NCBI GenBank assembly: GCA_002415135.1
Contig: DIBY01000009.1
Coordinates: 83,701-147,700, forward strand
Length of the DNA stretch: 64,000 bases
DNA from: Flavobacteriales bacterium UBA5040
GTDB lineage: Bacteria; Bacteroidota; Bacteroidia; Flavobacteriales; Weeksellaceae
Reading direction: 5' to 3'
The translations under genes were made by a program, and so were the position numbers. Positions 35,968 through 44,560 of the stretch are shown in pieces. The number at the start of each line of letters is the position of its first letter. The stretch's first letter is position 1. Under the pieces are notes generated by a model that searched no databases, was not told the origin of the DNA, and saw only the letters and a list, made by a program, of their open reading frames with translations.

Positions 35968-37458
35968 TTATTCATCTGTATAATCTGGATGTGGTCCTGC
36001 AGGAACAGGATATTCTTCTGTAAAGCAACCAAAACAATGATCGGAACTTCCCAAGATATTTTTAAGATTTTCCATACTCAAAAATTCTAAAGTATCAACA
36101 CCGAGGTAAACCCTCAATTCTTCTACACTCATATTTGCGGCAATTAAATCATCTTTCACTGGTGTATCTATTCCAAGATAGCAGGGTGCAATAATTGGTG
36201 GAGAAACACTTCTAAAGTGAATTTCCTTAACGCCCGCATCTTTCAATATTTTCACCAATCGTTTCGAAGTTGTGCCACGAACGATAGAATCATCGATGAT
36301 CACCACTCTCTTTCCTTTGATTTCAGAAATAATTGGATTTAATTTAAGATTCACAATTCGTTCCCGCATTTCCTGAGTCGGAACGATAAAACTTCTACCA
36401 ATATATCTGTTCTTAATTAAAACCGGACGAAAAGGAATACCGGAAGCAATTGAAAAACCGATCGCGGCAGGAACCCCGGAATCAGGAACTCCGATAACGA
36501 TATCAGCTTCTACGGGCGCTTGCTCCCAAATTTTCATTCCAGATTTCTCCCTAATCTCATGAACGTTAAGTCCTTCCATAATTGAATCTGGACGGGCAAA
36601 GTATATATATTCGAAAGCACAGGTTCTTTTCTCACAGTTCTCTCTGGCCATGAAACTCTGTAAACCGGTTTCATTTTCATTGGTATAAATAATTTCTCCA
36701 GGTAAAATATCACGCACGTATTGTGCTCCAACAGCATCTAAAGCTACAGATTCTGAAGCCACCACATAAGTCTTCTCGTCGATCGCTCCTAAAACCAATG
36801 GACGAATTCCATGAAAATCACGGAAGGCGAAGAACTTATTTCTAGTCATTCCAACCACAGAATACGCACCCTGAATTTTTTCCATGGTGGTTTTAATCGC
36901 CGCACGCAAACCTAGATCCAGGTGTTTCTGAATTAGTCGGAGAATCACTTCAGAATCAGAGGTTGCTCTAAAAACTACTCCTTCAGCTTCCAGTTCTTTT
37001 TTTAATTCTGCAGCGTTGGTTAAATTTCCATTATGTGCAATCGAAAGAATAGTCTGATCATATTCATTCTTGGCAAAAAATGGCTGAAAATTATATTTCT
37101 TCTTGTCACCGGCCGTTGTATATCTCGTATGTCCGATCGCCGAATTTCCCATAAAGGTTTCAGGATCACGAATTTCTTTGTAAACATCAAGCACCAAACC
37201 CTCATCTTTAATATTGAAGATCTTTCCCTGTTTCATTACTGAAATACCACATGCTTCCTGACCACGATGCTGCAAGGCAAATAACCCAAATTGCGACATT
37301 GAAAAGGTATCGACATCGTTATTAGAATACAATCCAAAAATACCGCACTCTTCAGAAGGTGAATCAAACGGATCATCTGTTTTCAGCAGATTTCGACCGT
37401 AGGTATTTTCCTTGAACTGATTTAAATAATCTTCTCTGTGTTGTTGTAAATCTTTCAT
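35968..37458 (-). CDS. purF: amidophosphoribosyltransferase
   Basis: First committed enzyme of purine synthesis, 496 aa from the ATG at 37458, forming phosphoribosylamine from PRPP and glutamine. The N-terminal nucleophile Cys38 (EECGIFG) follows a 37-residue propeptide that should be removed. The glutaminase domain is followed by a phosphoribosyltransferase domain with VVIIDDSIVRGTTS, the PRPP loop, near residue 370; cysteines near the C-terminus (CFGC) fit the iron-sulfur-containing type. An in-frame start at 37485 would only translate the REP-like element and is rejected. Confidence 0.96.
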   Translation of the reverse strand: MKDLQQHREDYLNQFKENTYGRNLLKTDDPFDSPSEECGIFGLYSNNDVDTFSMSQFGLFALQHRGQEACGISVMKQGKIFNIKDEGLVLDVYKEIRDPETFMGNSAIGHTRYTTAGDKKKYNFQPFFAKNEYDQTILSIAHNGNLTNAAELKKELEAEGVVFRATSDSEVILRLIQKHLDLGLRAAIKTTMEKIQGAYSVVGMTRNKFFAFRDFHGIRPLVLGAIDEKTYVVASESVALDAVGAQYVRDILPGEIIYTNENETGLQSFMARENCEKRTCAFEYIYFARPDSIMEGLNVHEIREKSGMKIWEQAPVEADIVIGVPDSGVPAAIGFSIASGIPFRPVLIKNRYIGRSFIVPTQEMRERIVNLKLNPIISEIKGKRVVIIDDSIVRGTTSKRLVKILKDAGVKEIHFRSVSPPIIAPCYLGIDTPVKDDLIAANMSVEELRVYLGVDTLEFLSMENLKNILGSSDHCFGCFTEEYPVPAGPHPDYTDE

Positions 37459-37463
37459 TTTTA

Positions 37464-37503
37464 TTCTCACCCCAACCCTCTCCAACGGAAAGGGAGTAAG
37501 ATT
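37464..37503. repeat. REP-like GC-rich hairpin between purC and purF
   Basis: On the minus strand, CCCTTTCC and GGAGAGGG pair around a GTT loop, followed by GTTGGGGTGAG. GC content is well above the flanks. It resembles the widespread CCCTCTCC/GGAGAGGG-GTTGGGGTGAG type of dispersed repeat. It occupies nearly the whole purC-purF gap. Confidence 0.65.
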
Positions 37504-37506
37504 TTT

Positions 37507-38226
37507 TTATTTGTTAAGAACTTTTTTCAATCGTTCATAAATTTCTACATACGCTTCGGTTACTTCACCCAAATCCCGTCTGAAACGGTCTTTGTCGAGT
37601 TTCTTCATCGTATCTTTATCCCAAAGTCTGCAGGTATCCGGTGAAATTTCATCAGCCAGGATAATTTTACCGTCTGAATCTTTACCTAATTCAATTTTGA
37701 AATCTACCAAAATAATATTCATTTTATCAAAAAGATCGATCAAAATATCATTGATATCAGACGTTAATTCATACATTTCATCCAATTCCTCATACGTCGC
37801 TGCACCTAGAAAAACGGCGTGATGATCGTTGATCAGTGGATCTCCAAGATCATCTCTTTTATAACACAGATCAAAAATGGTAACCGGAGATTTAATTCCT
37901 TCTTCCACGCCTAATCGTTGCGCCATACTTCCGGCAGTGTAATTACGAACCACCATTTCCAGGGGAATAATATGTACTCTTTTCACCAATTGCTCTCTTT
38001 CGTCTAACTTTTTGATGAAGTGTGTCGGAATTCCTTTCGTGTTTAGATATTCAAAAATCAAAGTGGTGATGGCGTTATTCATTTCCCCTTTCAAATCGAA
38101 ATTCCCTTTTTTCTGTGCATTGAAAGCGGTGGCATCATCTTTAAAACGAACAATCACCTCATTGGGATTATCCGTTGCAAAAACCTGCTTTGCCTTTCCT
38201 TCATAAAGCATTGCTCCTTTTGTCAT
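37507..38226 (-). CDS. purC: phosphoribosylaminoimidazole-succinocarboxamide synthase
   Basis: SAICAR synthase of 239 aa, an ATP-grasp-like enzyme that joins aspartate to CAIR in purine synthesis. It opens MTKGAMLYEGKAKQVF, then IPTHFIKKLDEREQLVKRVHIIPLEMVVRNYTAGS near 65-100 and ILADEISPDTCRLWD near 195-210, all diagnostic. Length is normal. purF follows on the same strand across a 48-nt gap filled by the REP-like hairpin. The DUF3307/SatD pair lies upstream. Confidence 0.97.
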   Translation of the reverse strand: MTKGAMLYEGKAKQVFATDNPNEVIVRFKDDATAFNAQKKGNFDLKGEMNNAITTLIFEYLNTKGIPTHFIKKLDEREQLVKRVHIIPLEMVVRNYTAGSMAQRLGVEEGIKSPVTIFDLCYKRDDLGDPLINDHHAVFLGAATYEELDEMYELTSDINDILIDLFDKMNIILVDFKIELGKDSDGKIILADEISPDTCRLWDKDTMKKLDKDRFRRDLGEVTEAYVEIYERLKKVLNK

Positions 38227-38316
38227 TTTTACTTTTTATTAAATTTTACTTTCTATTAATTTAATAGGGTTAAAAACCTATTTTTTTTTTAAATCATCAC
38301 TTCGTGGCTTGTGGAA

Positions 38317-39018
38317 TTAAATTTTTATTAAAATTCCGGTAAGAACTGCGATGCCAAAACTTAGCAAAGTTCCTATTAATACATATTCTGTAAGTTTTCT
38401 CTGTTTTGCTTCGGCTAGATCACTGAACCTAAAAACCGACTTTGCAGCAATCATAAATCCTACTCCTTCCCAATGATCGACGAGGATAAAAACAAATACC
38501 AAAAGCCTTTCGAGAATACCAATATATTTTCCCGCATTGACCAGAGATTCTGTTTGTATTTTACTGTGTTCAACGGTAACAGGCGTCCAGATCGAGATCA
38601 CTGTTTTGATTAAAATGGATGATGGAACGGTGAGAAAAACTAAAGCGGTGATGAGTTGCAATGTTCTGGGATTAAAGAGATCTTCCCATCTGAAATAAGG
38701 AAAATATAAAATCGATAATGCTGCAATAACCAAAAAATGTGCAATTTGATCGATAAAAAACCAGGTTCTTTTGGTCTTCGCAGTTTGAAATTGAAGTTTT
38801 GCCCAATCGATCAAAAAATGAGTAACTCCTATGATCACCGCAATCCACCATAAATTGCGATCCCATAAAAACACAAAAGCGAGAATGGTGTGCAGCAAAA
38901 CATGAATGTATAAATAAATACTGCCACTCTTTTTCTTCTCTTTATCAGCCACCCAAGAATTAGGCTGAAGAATAAAATCTCCTAATAAATGTGCTAATAT
39001 GAGAGGAATAAAAATCAT
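38317..39018 (-). CDS. DUF3307 membrane protein
   Basis: Integral membrane protein of 233 aa with about five or six helices. The N-terminal HLLGDFILQPNSWVADK, the HVLLHT segment and GVTHFLIDWAKL are the conserved His/Asp-bearing stretches of DUF3307. Its function is unknown. It starts on the base after the stop of the SatD-like gene, so the pair is translationally coupled and probably works together. The histidine/aspartate pattern in the membrane could bind a metal, but that is only inference. Confidence 0.85.
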   Translation of the reverse strand: MIFIPLILAHLLGDFILQPNSWVADKEKKKSGSIYLYIHVLLHTILAFVFLWDRNLWWIAVIIGVTHFLIDWAKLQFQTAKTKRTWFFIDQIAHFLVIAALSILYFPYFRWEDLFNPRTLQLITALVFLTVPSSILIKTVISIWTPVTVEHSKIQTESLVNAGKYIGILERLLVFVFILVDHWEGVGFMIAAKSVFRFSDLAEAKQRKLTEYVLIGTLLSFGIAVLTGILIKI

Positions 39019-39624
39019 TTACAATTCTGATATTTTTTTTCTAAAAAATTGATCGGTTTCGTGTATTAAATCAAAATTAGCCCGTTTAAGCCTCTGGCTC
39101 ACTGAGGATTGCGTAATATTCAATTCTTTTGCGAGGTCATCTTGTGTGAGTTCTGAATTGCATAATAACTGATGAATGATCTCGGCAGTTGCAACGGTCC
39201 AGTTATCAAAATCAATAGAAGCCCATTTGAAAAGGATATTAAGATCTCGATTTACTTTTTCATTTTCGGTTTGTATGGCCAATGTTCTTCCCTGAGTTTT
39301 GATATCCGTCAGCAATCTTCCTGAATTGACATAAGCAGAGCCATTTGATTCAGTTATTTTTTCAGAGTGAAAAACTTCATTTCCGATCCCGATTGCCAGG
39401 CGAACATCTAAATTCTCAAACGTTCTGATGAGTGACTTTAAAAGAAGCGCTCTCTGAAACACTTGATCTACACTGCATTTCAATTGAAACTCATCGCCTC
39501 GGTACACTTCCCAATTTTCTGGTGTTGTTGACCATGTTCCCATCAAATCTTTCAATTTAGGTAGCCATGTTTCAACATCTGATTTCTGAGAATTAATAAT
39601 ATCTCCGGTGATAATCGCAATCAT
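39019..39624 (-). CDS. SatD-like protein with C-terminal helix-turn-helix
   Basis: Protein of 201 aa from the ATG at 39624 (MIAIITGDIINSQKSD), chosen over an in-frame ATG at 39675 that would lie inside the palindromic operator cluster. Residues 1-140 match the SatD family (ITGDIINS, then VYRGDEFQL and RLAIGIGNE). Residues 160-190 form a helix-turn-helix, LTQDDLAKELNITQSSVSQRLKRA. It is coupled to the DUF3307 gene. Three 20-bp palindromes upstream suggest that it binds its own promoter. The biochemical role of SatD is poorly known. Confidence 0.8.
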   Translation of the reverse strand: MIAIITGDIINSQKSDVETWLPKLKDLMGTWSTTPENWEVYRGDEFQLKCSVDQVFQRALLLKSLIRTFENLDVRLAIGIGNEVFHSEKITESNGSAYVNSGRLLTDIKTQGRTLAIQTENEKVNRDLNILFKWASIDFDNWTVATAEIIHQLLCNSELTQDDLAKELNITQSSVSQRLKRANFDLIHETDQFFRKKISEL

Positions 39625-39632
39625 GTGACAAA

Positions 39633-39652
39633 TATAAGCAATAATCCTTATA
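39633..39652. promoter_or_regulatory. palindrome 1 of TATAAG-N8-CTTATA
   Basis: TATAAGCAATAATCCTTATA, 20 bp. It begins 9 nt upstream of the SatD-like start codon (minus strand). Confidence 0.6.
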
Positions 39653-39661
39653 AACTCTAAA

Positions 39662-39681
39662 TATAAGGTAAACACCTTATA
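39662..39681. promoter_or_regulatory. palindrome 2 of TATAAG-N8-CTTATA
   Basis: TATAAGGTAAACACCTTATA, 20 bp, the most symmetrical copy (8+4+8). Its centre is 29 bp from that of palindrome 1. Confidence 0.65.
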
Positions 39682-39701
39682 ATGTTTTGTTAAAATTTAA
39701 A

Positions 39702-39762
39702 TTTAATTATAAGTCAATTCACTAATATTTAATGAATATAAGCAAATTGACTTATAATTAAA
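39702..39762. promoter_or_regulatory. palindrome 3 inside an 18-bp perfect inverted repeat, downstream of purL
   Basis: Arms 39702-39719 and 39745-39762 are perfect reverse complements around a 25-nt loop. The right part holds a third TATAAG-N8-CTTATA (39737-39756), and the left arm carries a lone half-site (39708-39713). The hairpin could also act as the purL terminator. Confidence 0.55.
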
Positions 39763-39790
39763 TCTCCTGTTTCTCTAAATGAGAAGAATA

Positions 39791-42700
39791 TTATTTAAAA
39801 TATTCAACTCCGTTTTTAAAAATATTATGATAATTCGCAGTTGGAATATTCTTCATCAAACCTTCGGAATATCTTTCTGGATGACCCATTCTTCCAAATA
39901 TTTTTCCGGATTTTGAAGTTAGTCCTTCAATTCCAAACAAGGAATTATTTGGATTGAACGGCATTCCATGGGCGATATTTCCATCCTGATCCATGTATTG
40001 CGTTGCAATCTGGCCATTTTCATACAATTCCTGAATTACCTGTTCCGACGCCATAAAGCGACCTTCACCGTGTGAAATTGGAATTGTGAACAACTGATCT
40101 TTCATTCCTTTCAACCAAGGAGAATCATCATTGATCACTTTCACATCAACCATTTGAGATATATGACGACCAATTGCGTTATGTGCTAAAGTCGGTGAAT
40201 CTGCATTTAAATCCCGAATCTCACCATAAGGCAATAAACCGGATTTTACCAAAGCCTGGAAACCGTTACAGATTCCGAGAATCATCCCGTCCCGTTCTAA
40301 TAATTGATGAACTGCACTTCTCATCTTCTCATTTTTCAAAACATTGACAATAAATTTTGCAGAACCATCAGGTTCATCTCCGGCTGAAAATCCGCCGGAC
40401 AAAACCAAGATTTGCGACTGATTAATTTCAGAAATCCAGGCGTCTAAACTTTCATTTAAAAGCTGATGATTGAGATTAATTAAAGGCAATCCTGAAACTT
40501 CAGCACCTTCTTTTCTAAAGGCATTTTGAGTTTCATATTCACAATTGGTTCCCGGAAAAATCGGTGCAAAAACTTTTGGTTTTGCTAGATTGTGTTTTAC
40601 GATATGAATCGTTCTTGGCTGAATAGAATTCAGTTTTGAATCAATTTCAACGACCATTTTCTTTTTTTCTGCCGTTGGGAAAAGCTCTTCAAAAGTTCCT
40701 TTCCATACTTCAAGTAGTTTTTCGATATCGAATTCAAAAGCACTCATTTTCAAAGTATTCGAATTTGACACTTCACCAATAACTTGAAGTAAATCATTTT
40801 CTAAATCTTCTGCACTTTCTATAATTAAACTTCCAATATTCTTTGTTAAAAGTAAATCTTCATCTACTTTAATTTCTGCTCCAAGATGATTACCAAAACT
40901 CATTTTCGCTAAGGCAACTGCAACTCCACCCTCTTTGATCGTCTTCACAGAAACAATCTTTTTAGCCTTGATATTTTCAAAGATGAAATCAAAGATCTGT
41001 TTCAAATCTCCATAATTCGGCATTCCACTTTCTTGTGAAATATGGTTGAATAAATACAATTTATTACCTGCCTTTTTGAACTCGGGTGAAATGATATTTT
41101 TCTTTTCTCCATTCGCACAGGCGAAAGAAATCAAGGTCGGTGGAACATGAATATCCTGGAAACTTCCACTCATGGAATCTTTACCTCCAATCGCAGCTAG
41201 TTCGAAATTCATCTGCGCATCATACGCTCCAAGCAAAGAAGCCAAAGGTTTCCCCCACTTCTTCGGATCATTTCCAAGTTTTTCAAAATATTCCTGGAAA
41301 CTCAAACGGATATTTTTATAATCTCCACCCATCGCAACAATCTTAGCCACACTTTCAACCACAGCATTCGCAGCGCCAACCAAAGAGTTTTGAGACGATA
41401 TATCAGCATCAAATCCCCAAGAGGCCAAAGACACTGTTTCGATGTTTTTAGCATTTAAAATGGGTAGCGTTTGTACACTTCCTTCCATTTCAGTTAACTG
41501 ATGTCTCCCTCCAAACGGCATTGCTACAGAAGTTCCGCCTACAGAAGCATCGAACATTTCTGCCAAACCTTTTTGAGAAGCGACATTTTTACTGGAAAGG
41601 ATGTTGAAGAAATTCTCTTCGTTGAACTTTATATTTTGATTTTCAACCGGTTGCAAGTGTGATACTTCAGCATGCTGTGTTTTTGCACAACCATTGGTAT
41701 CTAAAAATTCCCGACTTAAATCGACAATTTTATTCCCTTGCCAAAACATTTGCATTCTACCAGAATCGGTTACCTTGGCAACTTCTACGGCTTTTATATT
41801 TTCCTTTTCACAGAATCTGATGAATTTTTCTTTGTCTTTCGCTTCAATAACGACCGCCATTCTTTCCTGAGATTCAGAAATCGCAAGTTCAGTTCCATTT
41901 AAGCCATCATATTTTAAAGGAAGAATATCGAGGTTAATCTCCAGTGAATCAGCAATTTCTCCGATCGCAACTGAAACTCCACCTGCTCCAAAATCATTTG
42001 ATTTTTTAATTAAAGTGGTGACTTCAGGATTTCTAAAAAGCCTCTGAATTTTTCGTTCTTCAACTGCATTTCCTTTCTGAACTTCAGTTGATAAAGTATG
42101 AATCGAGGTTTCATCCTGCACTTTAGAACTTCCACTAGCACCGCCTACACCGTCTCTACCGGTTGCGCCACCTAATAAAATAACGAGGTCGCCATTTTGA
42201 GGCTGCTCTCTTTTTACCCAGTCTTTTTTCACAGCACCAACGACGAAACCAACTTCCATTCGTTTTGCCTTGTAGCCGTCGTGGTAGATTTCATTGACAG
42301 AAGTTGTGGCTAAACCAATTTGATTACCATAAGAAGAATAACCGTTCGCTGCCTGTTTCGTAATCGTTCGTTGTGGAAGTTTACCTGCTAAAGTTTCAGA
42401 AATAGGTTCTAAAACATTCGCCGCTCCGGATAAACGCATCGCCTGATAAACGAAAGCACGCCCCGACAAAGGATCGCGAATTGCGCCACCTAAACAAGTT
42501 GACGCACCACCGAAAGGTTCAATTTCCGTTGGGTGATTATGCGTTTCGTTTTTAAATAATAAATACCACGGTTCTTTTTTACCGTCGAATTCGGCTTCGA
42601 TCTCAATCGTACAGGCATTGATCTCATCGGAAACCACTAGGTTCTCTAATTTACCGTTCTTATGGAAATATCTTGCACAAACCGTGGCCAGATCCATTAA

Positions 42701-43480
42701 GGAAACCGGTTTCGCCTCTCTACCTAAGAATTTTCGCTTCTCCAAATAGTCATTAAAAATCGTTTGCAAAGTTGATTTAAATGAATCATTAAACTGAATA
42801 TCAGTCAGTTCTGTTTCGAATGTCGTATGTCGGCAATGGTCACTCCAATATGTATCCAGAACCTTTAATTCGGTTTCTGTTGGATTTCTATTTTCTGATT
42901 TAAAATAGCTTTGAATAAAACCGAGATCGTCAATATCTAAGGCAAAACCGTGATCATCATAGAATACTTTTAATTCCTCTGCAGAAAAATCAGTGAAACC
43001 TTCATGAACAATAACTGGATCAGGAGTTTCCTCTACAGGAATTTCTAATTTCGACAAATCCTTTACCTGTGATTCCACTTTATTGATCAGATGATTCTTG
43101 ATGATTTCAACATCTGATTCAGAAACTCCAAACAATTCGATGAGTTTTCCACTTCTTACTTTACCATTCTCATTTTCAGTTAATAAGGCAATACATTGCT
43201 GCGCGGAATCTGCACGCTGATCATATTGTCCTGGCAAATATTCGGTCGCGAAATGAGTACTTTTCGCCGGATTCTCTTCATGCAATATATCGGTCACCGG
43301 ATCGACAAAAGTATTGTTGATGACTTTTGAAAATTCATTATCATTAACCCCGAAAACATCGTAAATATTATAGACTTTAACATCTTTAATGGTCGGAACG
43401 ATATTTTTGATTTCATTAAAAACCTGTGGACTTTCAACATCGAAAATTCCTTTTTTTTCTACGAAGATTCTTTTTTTCAT
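39791..43480 (-). CDS. purL: phosphoribosylformylglycinamidine synthase (single-chain)
   Basis: Large FGAM synthase of 1229 aa, the gamma-proteobacterial/eukaryotic form that fuses the linker, two AIR-synthase-like halves and a C-terminal glutaminase. The ammonia-transfer half shows KNETHNHPTEIEPFGGASTCLGGAIRD near 310-335. The glutaminase has IFPGTNCEYE, with the nucleophile in LGICNGFQAL, and the His-Glu pair in the HPERYSEG tail. The product is the amidine intermediate of purine synthesis. A secreted hypothetical protein gene lies 19 nt upstream, separating it from purB. Confidence 0.97.
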   Translation of the reverse strand: MKKRIFVEKKGIFDVESPQVFNEIKNIVPTIKDVKVYNIYDVFGVNDNEFSKVINNTFVDPVTDILHEENPAKSTHFATEYLPGQYDQRADSAQQCIALLTENENGKVRSGKLIELFGVSESDVEIIKNHLINKVESQVKDLSKLEIPVEETPDPVIVHEGFTDFSAEELKVFYDDHGFALDIDDLGFIQSYFKSENRNPTETELKVLDTYWSDHCRHTTFETELTDIQFNDSFKSTLQTIFNDYLEKRKFLGREAKPVSLMDLATVCARYFHKNGKLENLVVSDEINACTIEIEAEFDGKKEPWYLLFKNETHNHPTEIEPFGGASTCLGGAIRDPLSGRAFVYQAMRLSGAANVLEPISETLAGKLPQRTITKQAANGYSSYGNQIGLATTSVNEIYHDGYKAKRMEVGFVVGAVKKDWVKREQPQNGDLVILLGGATGRDGVGGASGSSKVQDETSIHTLSTEVQKGNAVEERKIQRLFRNPEVTTLIKKSNDFGAGGVSVAIGEIADSLEINLDILPLKYDGLNGTELAISESQERMAVVIEAKDKEKFIRFCEKENIKAVEVAKVTDSGRMQMFWQGNKIVDLSREFLDTNGCAKTQHAEVSHLQPVENQNIKFNEENFFNILSSKNVASQKGLAEMFDASVGGTSVAMPFGGRHQLTEMEGSVQTLPILNAKNIETVSLASWGFDADISSQNSLVGAANAVVESVAKIVAMGGDYKNIRLSFQEYFEKLGNDPKKWGKPLASLLGAYDAQMNFELAAIGGKDSMSGSFQDIHVPPTLISFACANGEKKNIISPEFKKAGNKLYLFNHISQESGMPNYGDLKQIFDFIFENIKAKKIVSVKTIKEGGVAVALAKMSFGNHLGAEIKVDEDLLLTKNIGSLIIESAEDLENDLLQVIGEVSNSNTLKMSAFEFDIEKLLEVWKGTFEELFPTAEKKKMVVEIDSKLNSIQPRTIHIVKHNLAKPKVFAPIFPGTNCEYETQNAFRKEGAEVSGLPLINLNHQLLNESLDAWISEINQSQILVLSGGFSAGDEPDGSAKFIVNVLKNEKMRSAVHQLLERDGMILGICNGFQALVKSGLLPYGEIRDLNADSPTLAHNAIGRHISQMVDVKVINDDSPWLKGMKDQLFTIPISHGEGRFMASEQVIQELYENGQIATQYMDQDGNIAHGMPFNPNNSLFGIEGLTSKSGKIFGRMGHPERYSEGLMKNIPTANYHNIFKNGVEYFK

Positions 43481-43499
43481 TTTTACTTTTTAGGCTATT

Positions 43500-44519
43500 T
43501 TACTCGTCTTTCGACAAATCAGTTTTCTTTCTGGAATTTACAATCAAGTAATATTTTTTATTCATATCGAAATCTATAGAATTGTACGTTTTCCAATTCT
43601 CGTACCCAACATAATCAAATTTTTTATCGACCGGAACAATCAATAGATAAAGATAACTTTCCATTAGATATTCATCGAGGAAACCATCGTCCCTAAGCTT
43701 TTTAAAGAATGCAAGTATTTCATTGGTCTCAGCTCCTCCTGTGCTCGGTTTAGGATTTTTTTCTGTCTTGTAATCTATAAATCCATTAATCCCAGCAATT
43801 TGATAATCCAAATATAAACCTGGAATTCCAGCGGCTCTTTCAAATTTATCAATATTTTCGTAAATCCATTTCATTTTATTAGTGGCACTACTCATCGTAC
43901 TTCTCAACATCAATGAATCTCGAAAAGCAGCTGGTGCATAATGGATATTAGAAAATCTCGTGAGTGGATTTTTTTTGACAATTTTCGTGGGAAGAAGTTC
44001 GCTAATGAATTGATCATGCGTTTTTTTCATTTCAATTGTATCACCATCTTTCTGACTTAGTTCTGATACAAAAACGAAAAAGCCAGCATCATAAACACGA
44101 TAATTAATCCAATTATTGAGATGTTTATATAATCCACTTATTCCATTCATTTTAAAATTTTCATTTTTAACAGAAACCAGTTTTGATTCTAATTCCTTGG
44201 GAGAAAATCTTTTATCACGTAAACTTTTAATATAAAAATTGATTAACCTTTCTTCATCTAAAGCACCTGGATAAATAGAAAAACTATATTTCAAATCCGA
44301 TTTATCCTTAGAATATTCGGCAGATAATACGCTGTCATTTTTTGAGTTTGTTTTTAAATCTGATCGTGAAAGTTCTTCTAAAGAAATTGGCGCAGCAATA
44401 CCTGAAACCTCATGGATAAAGTTTGTATCGGATTTTATTTTCTTATTCGGTTTTAAATCTTGCGAGGAAACACAAAACGAAAATAAAAGAAAAACTAGTA
44501 CAGATATATTTTTCATCAT
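43500..44519 (-). CDS. secreted hypothetical protein between purB and purL
   Basis: Protein of 339 aa with a signal peptide (about 1-20, ending FSFCVSSQ). I recognise no family. The mature part is polar and lysine-rich, with segments SFSIYPGALDEERLINFYIKSL and YAPAAFRDSLMLRS, and no catalytic motif. It may be periplasmic. It follows the purB terminator and reads into purL after 19 nt, so it may share a transcript with purL; a functional link to purines is not implied. Either of the two opening methionines could be the start. Confidence 0.7.
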   Translation of the reverse strand: MMKNISVLVFLLFSFCVSSQDLKPNKKIKSDTNFIHEVSGIAAPISLEELSRSDLKTNSKNDSVLSAEYSKDKSDLKYSFSIYPGALDEERLINFYIKSLRDKRFSPKELESKLVSVKNENFKMNGISGLYKHLNNWINYRVYDAGFFVFVSELSQKDGDTIEMKKTHDQFISELLPTKIVKKNPLTRFSNIHYAPAAFRDSLMLRSTMSSATNKMKWIYENIDKFERAAGIPGLYLDYQIAGINGFIDYKTEKNPKPSTGGAETNEILAFFKKLRDDGFLDEYLMESYLYLLIVPVDKKFDYVGYENWKTYNSIDFDMNKKYYLIVNSRKKTDLSKDE

Positions 44520-44531
44520 CTATCAATAAAA

Positions 44532-44554
44532 AATGCAGCCAAGAAGACTGCATT
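44532..44554 (-). terminator. terminator after purB
   Basis: Stem AATGCAG (44532-44538) / CTGCATT (44548-44554); the minus strand continues with six T. It separates purB from the next gene. Confidence 0.7.
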
Positions 44555-44560
44555 AATAAA

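Noticed and set aside
39019..39624. Defence or toxin-antitoxin role for the SatD-like/DUF3307 pair
   Set aside because: No toxin, nuclease or phage-related neighbour; the block is surrounded by purine genes.
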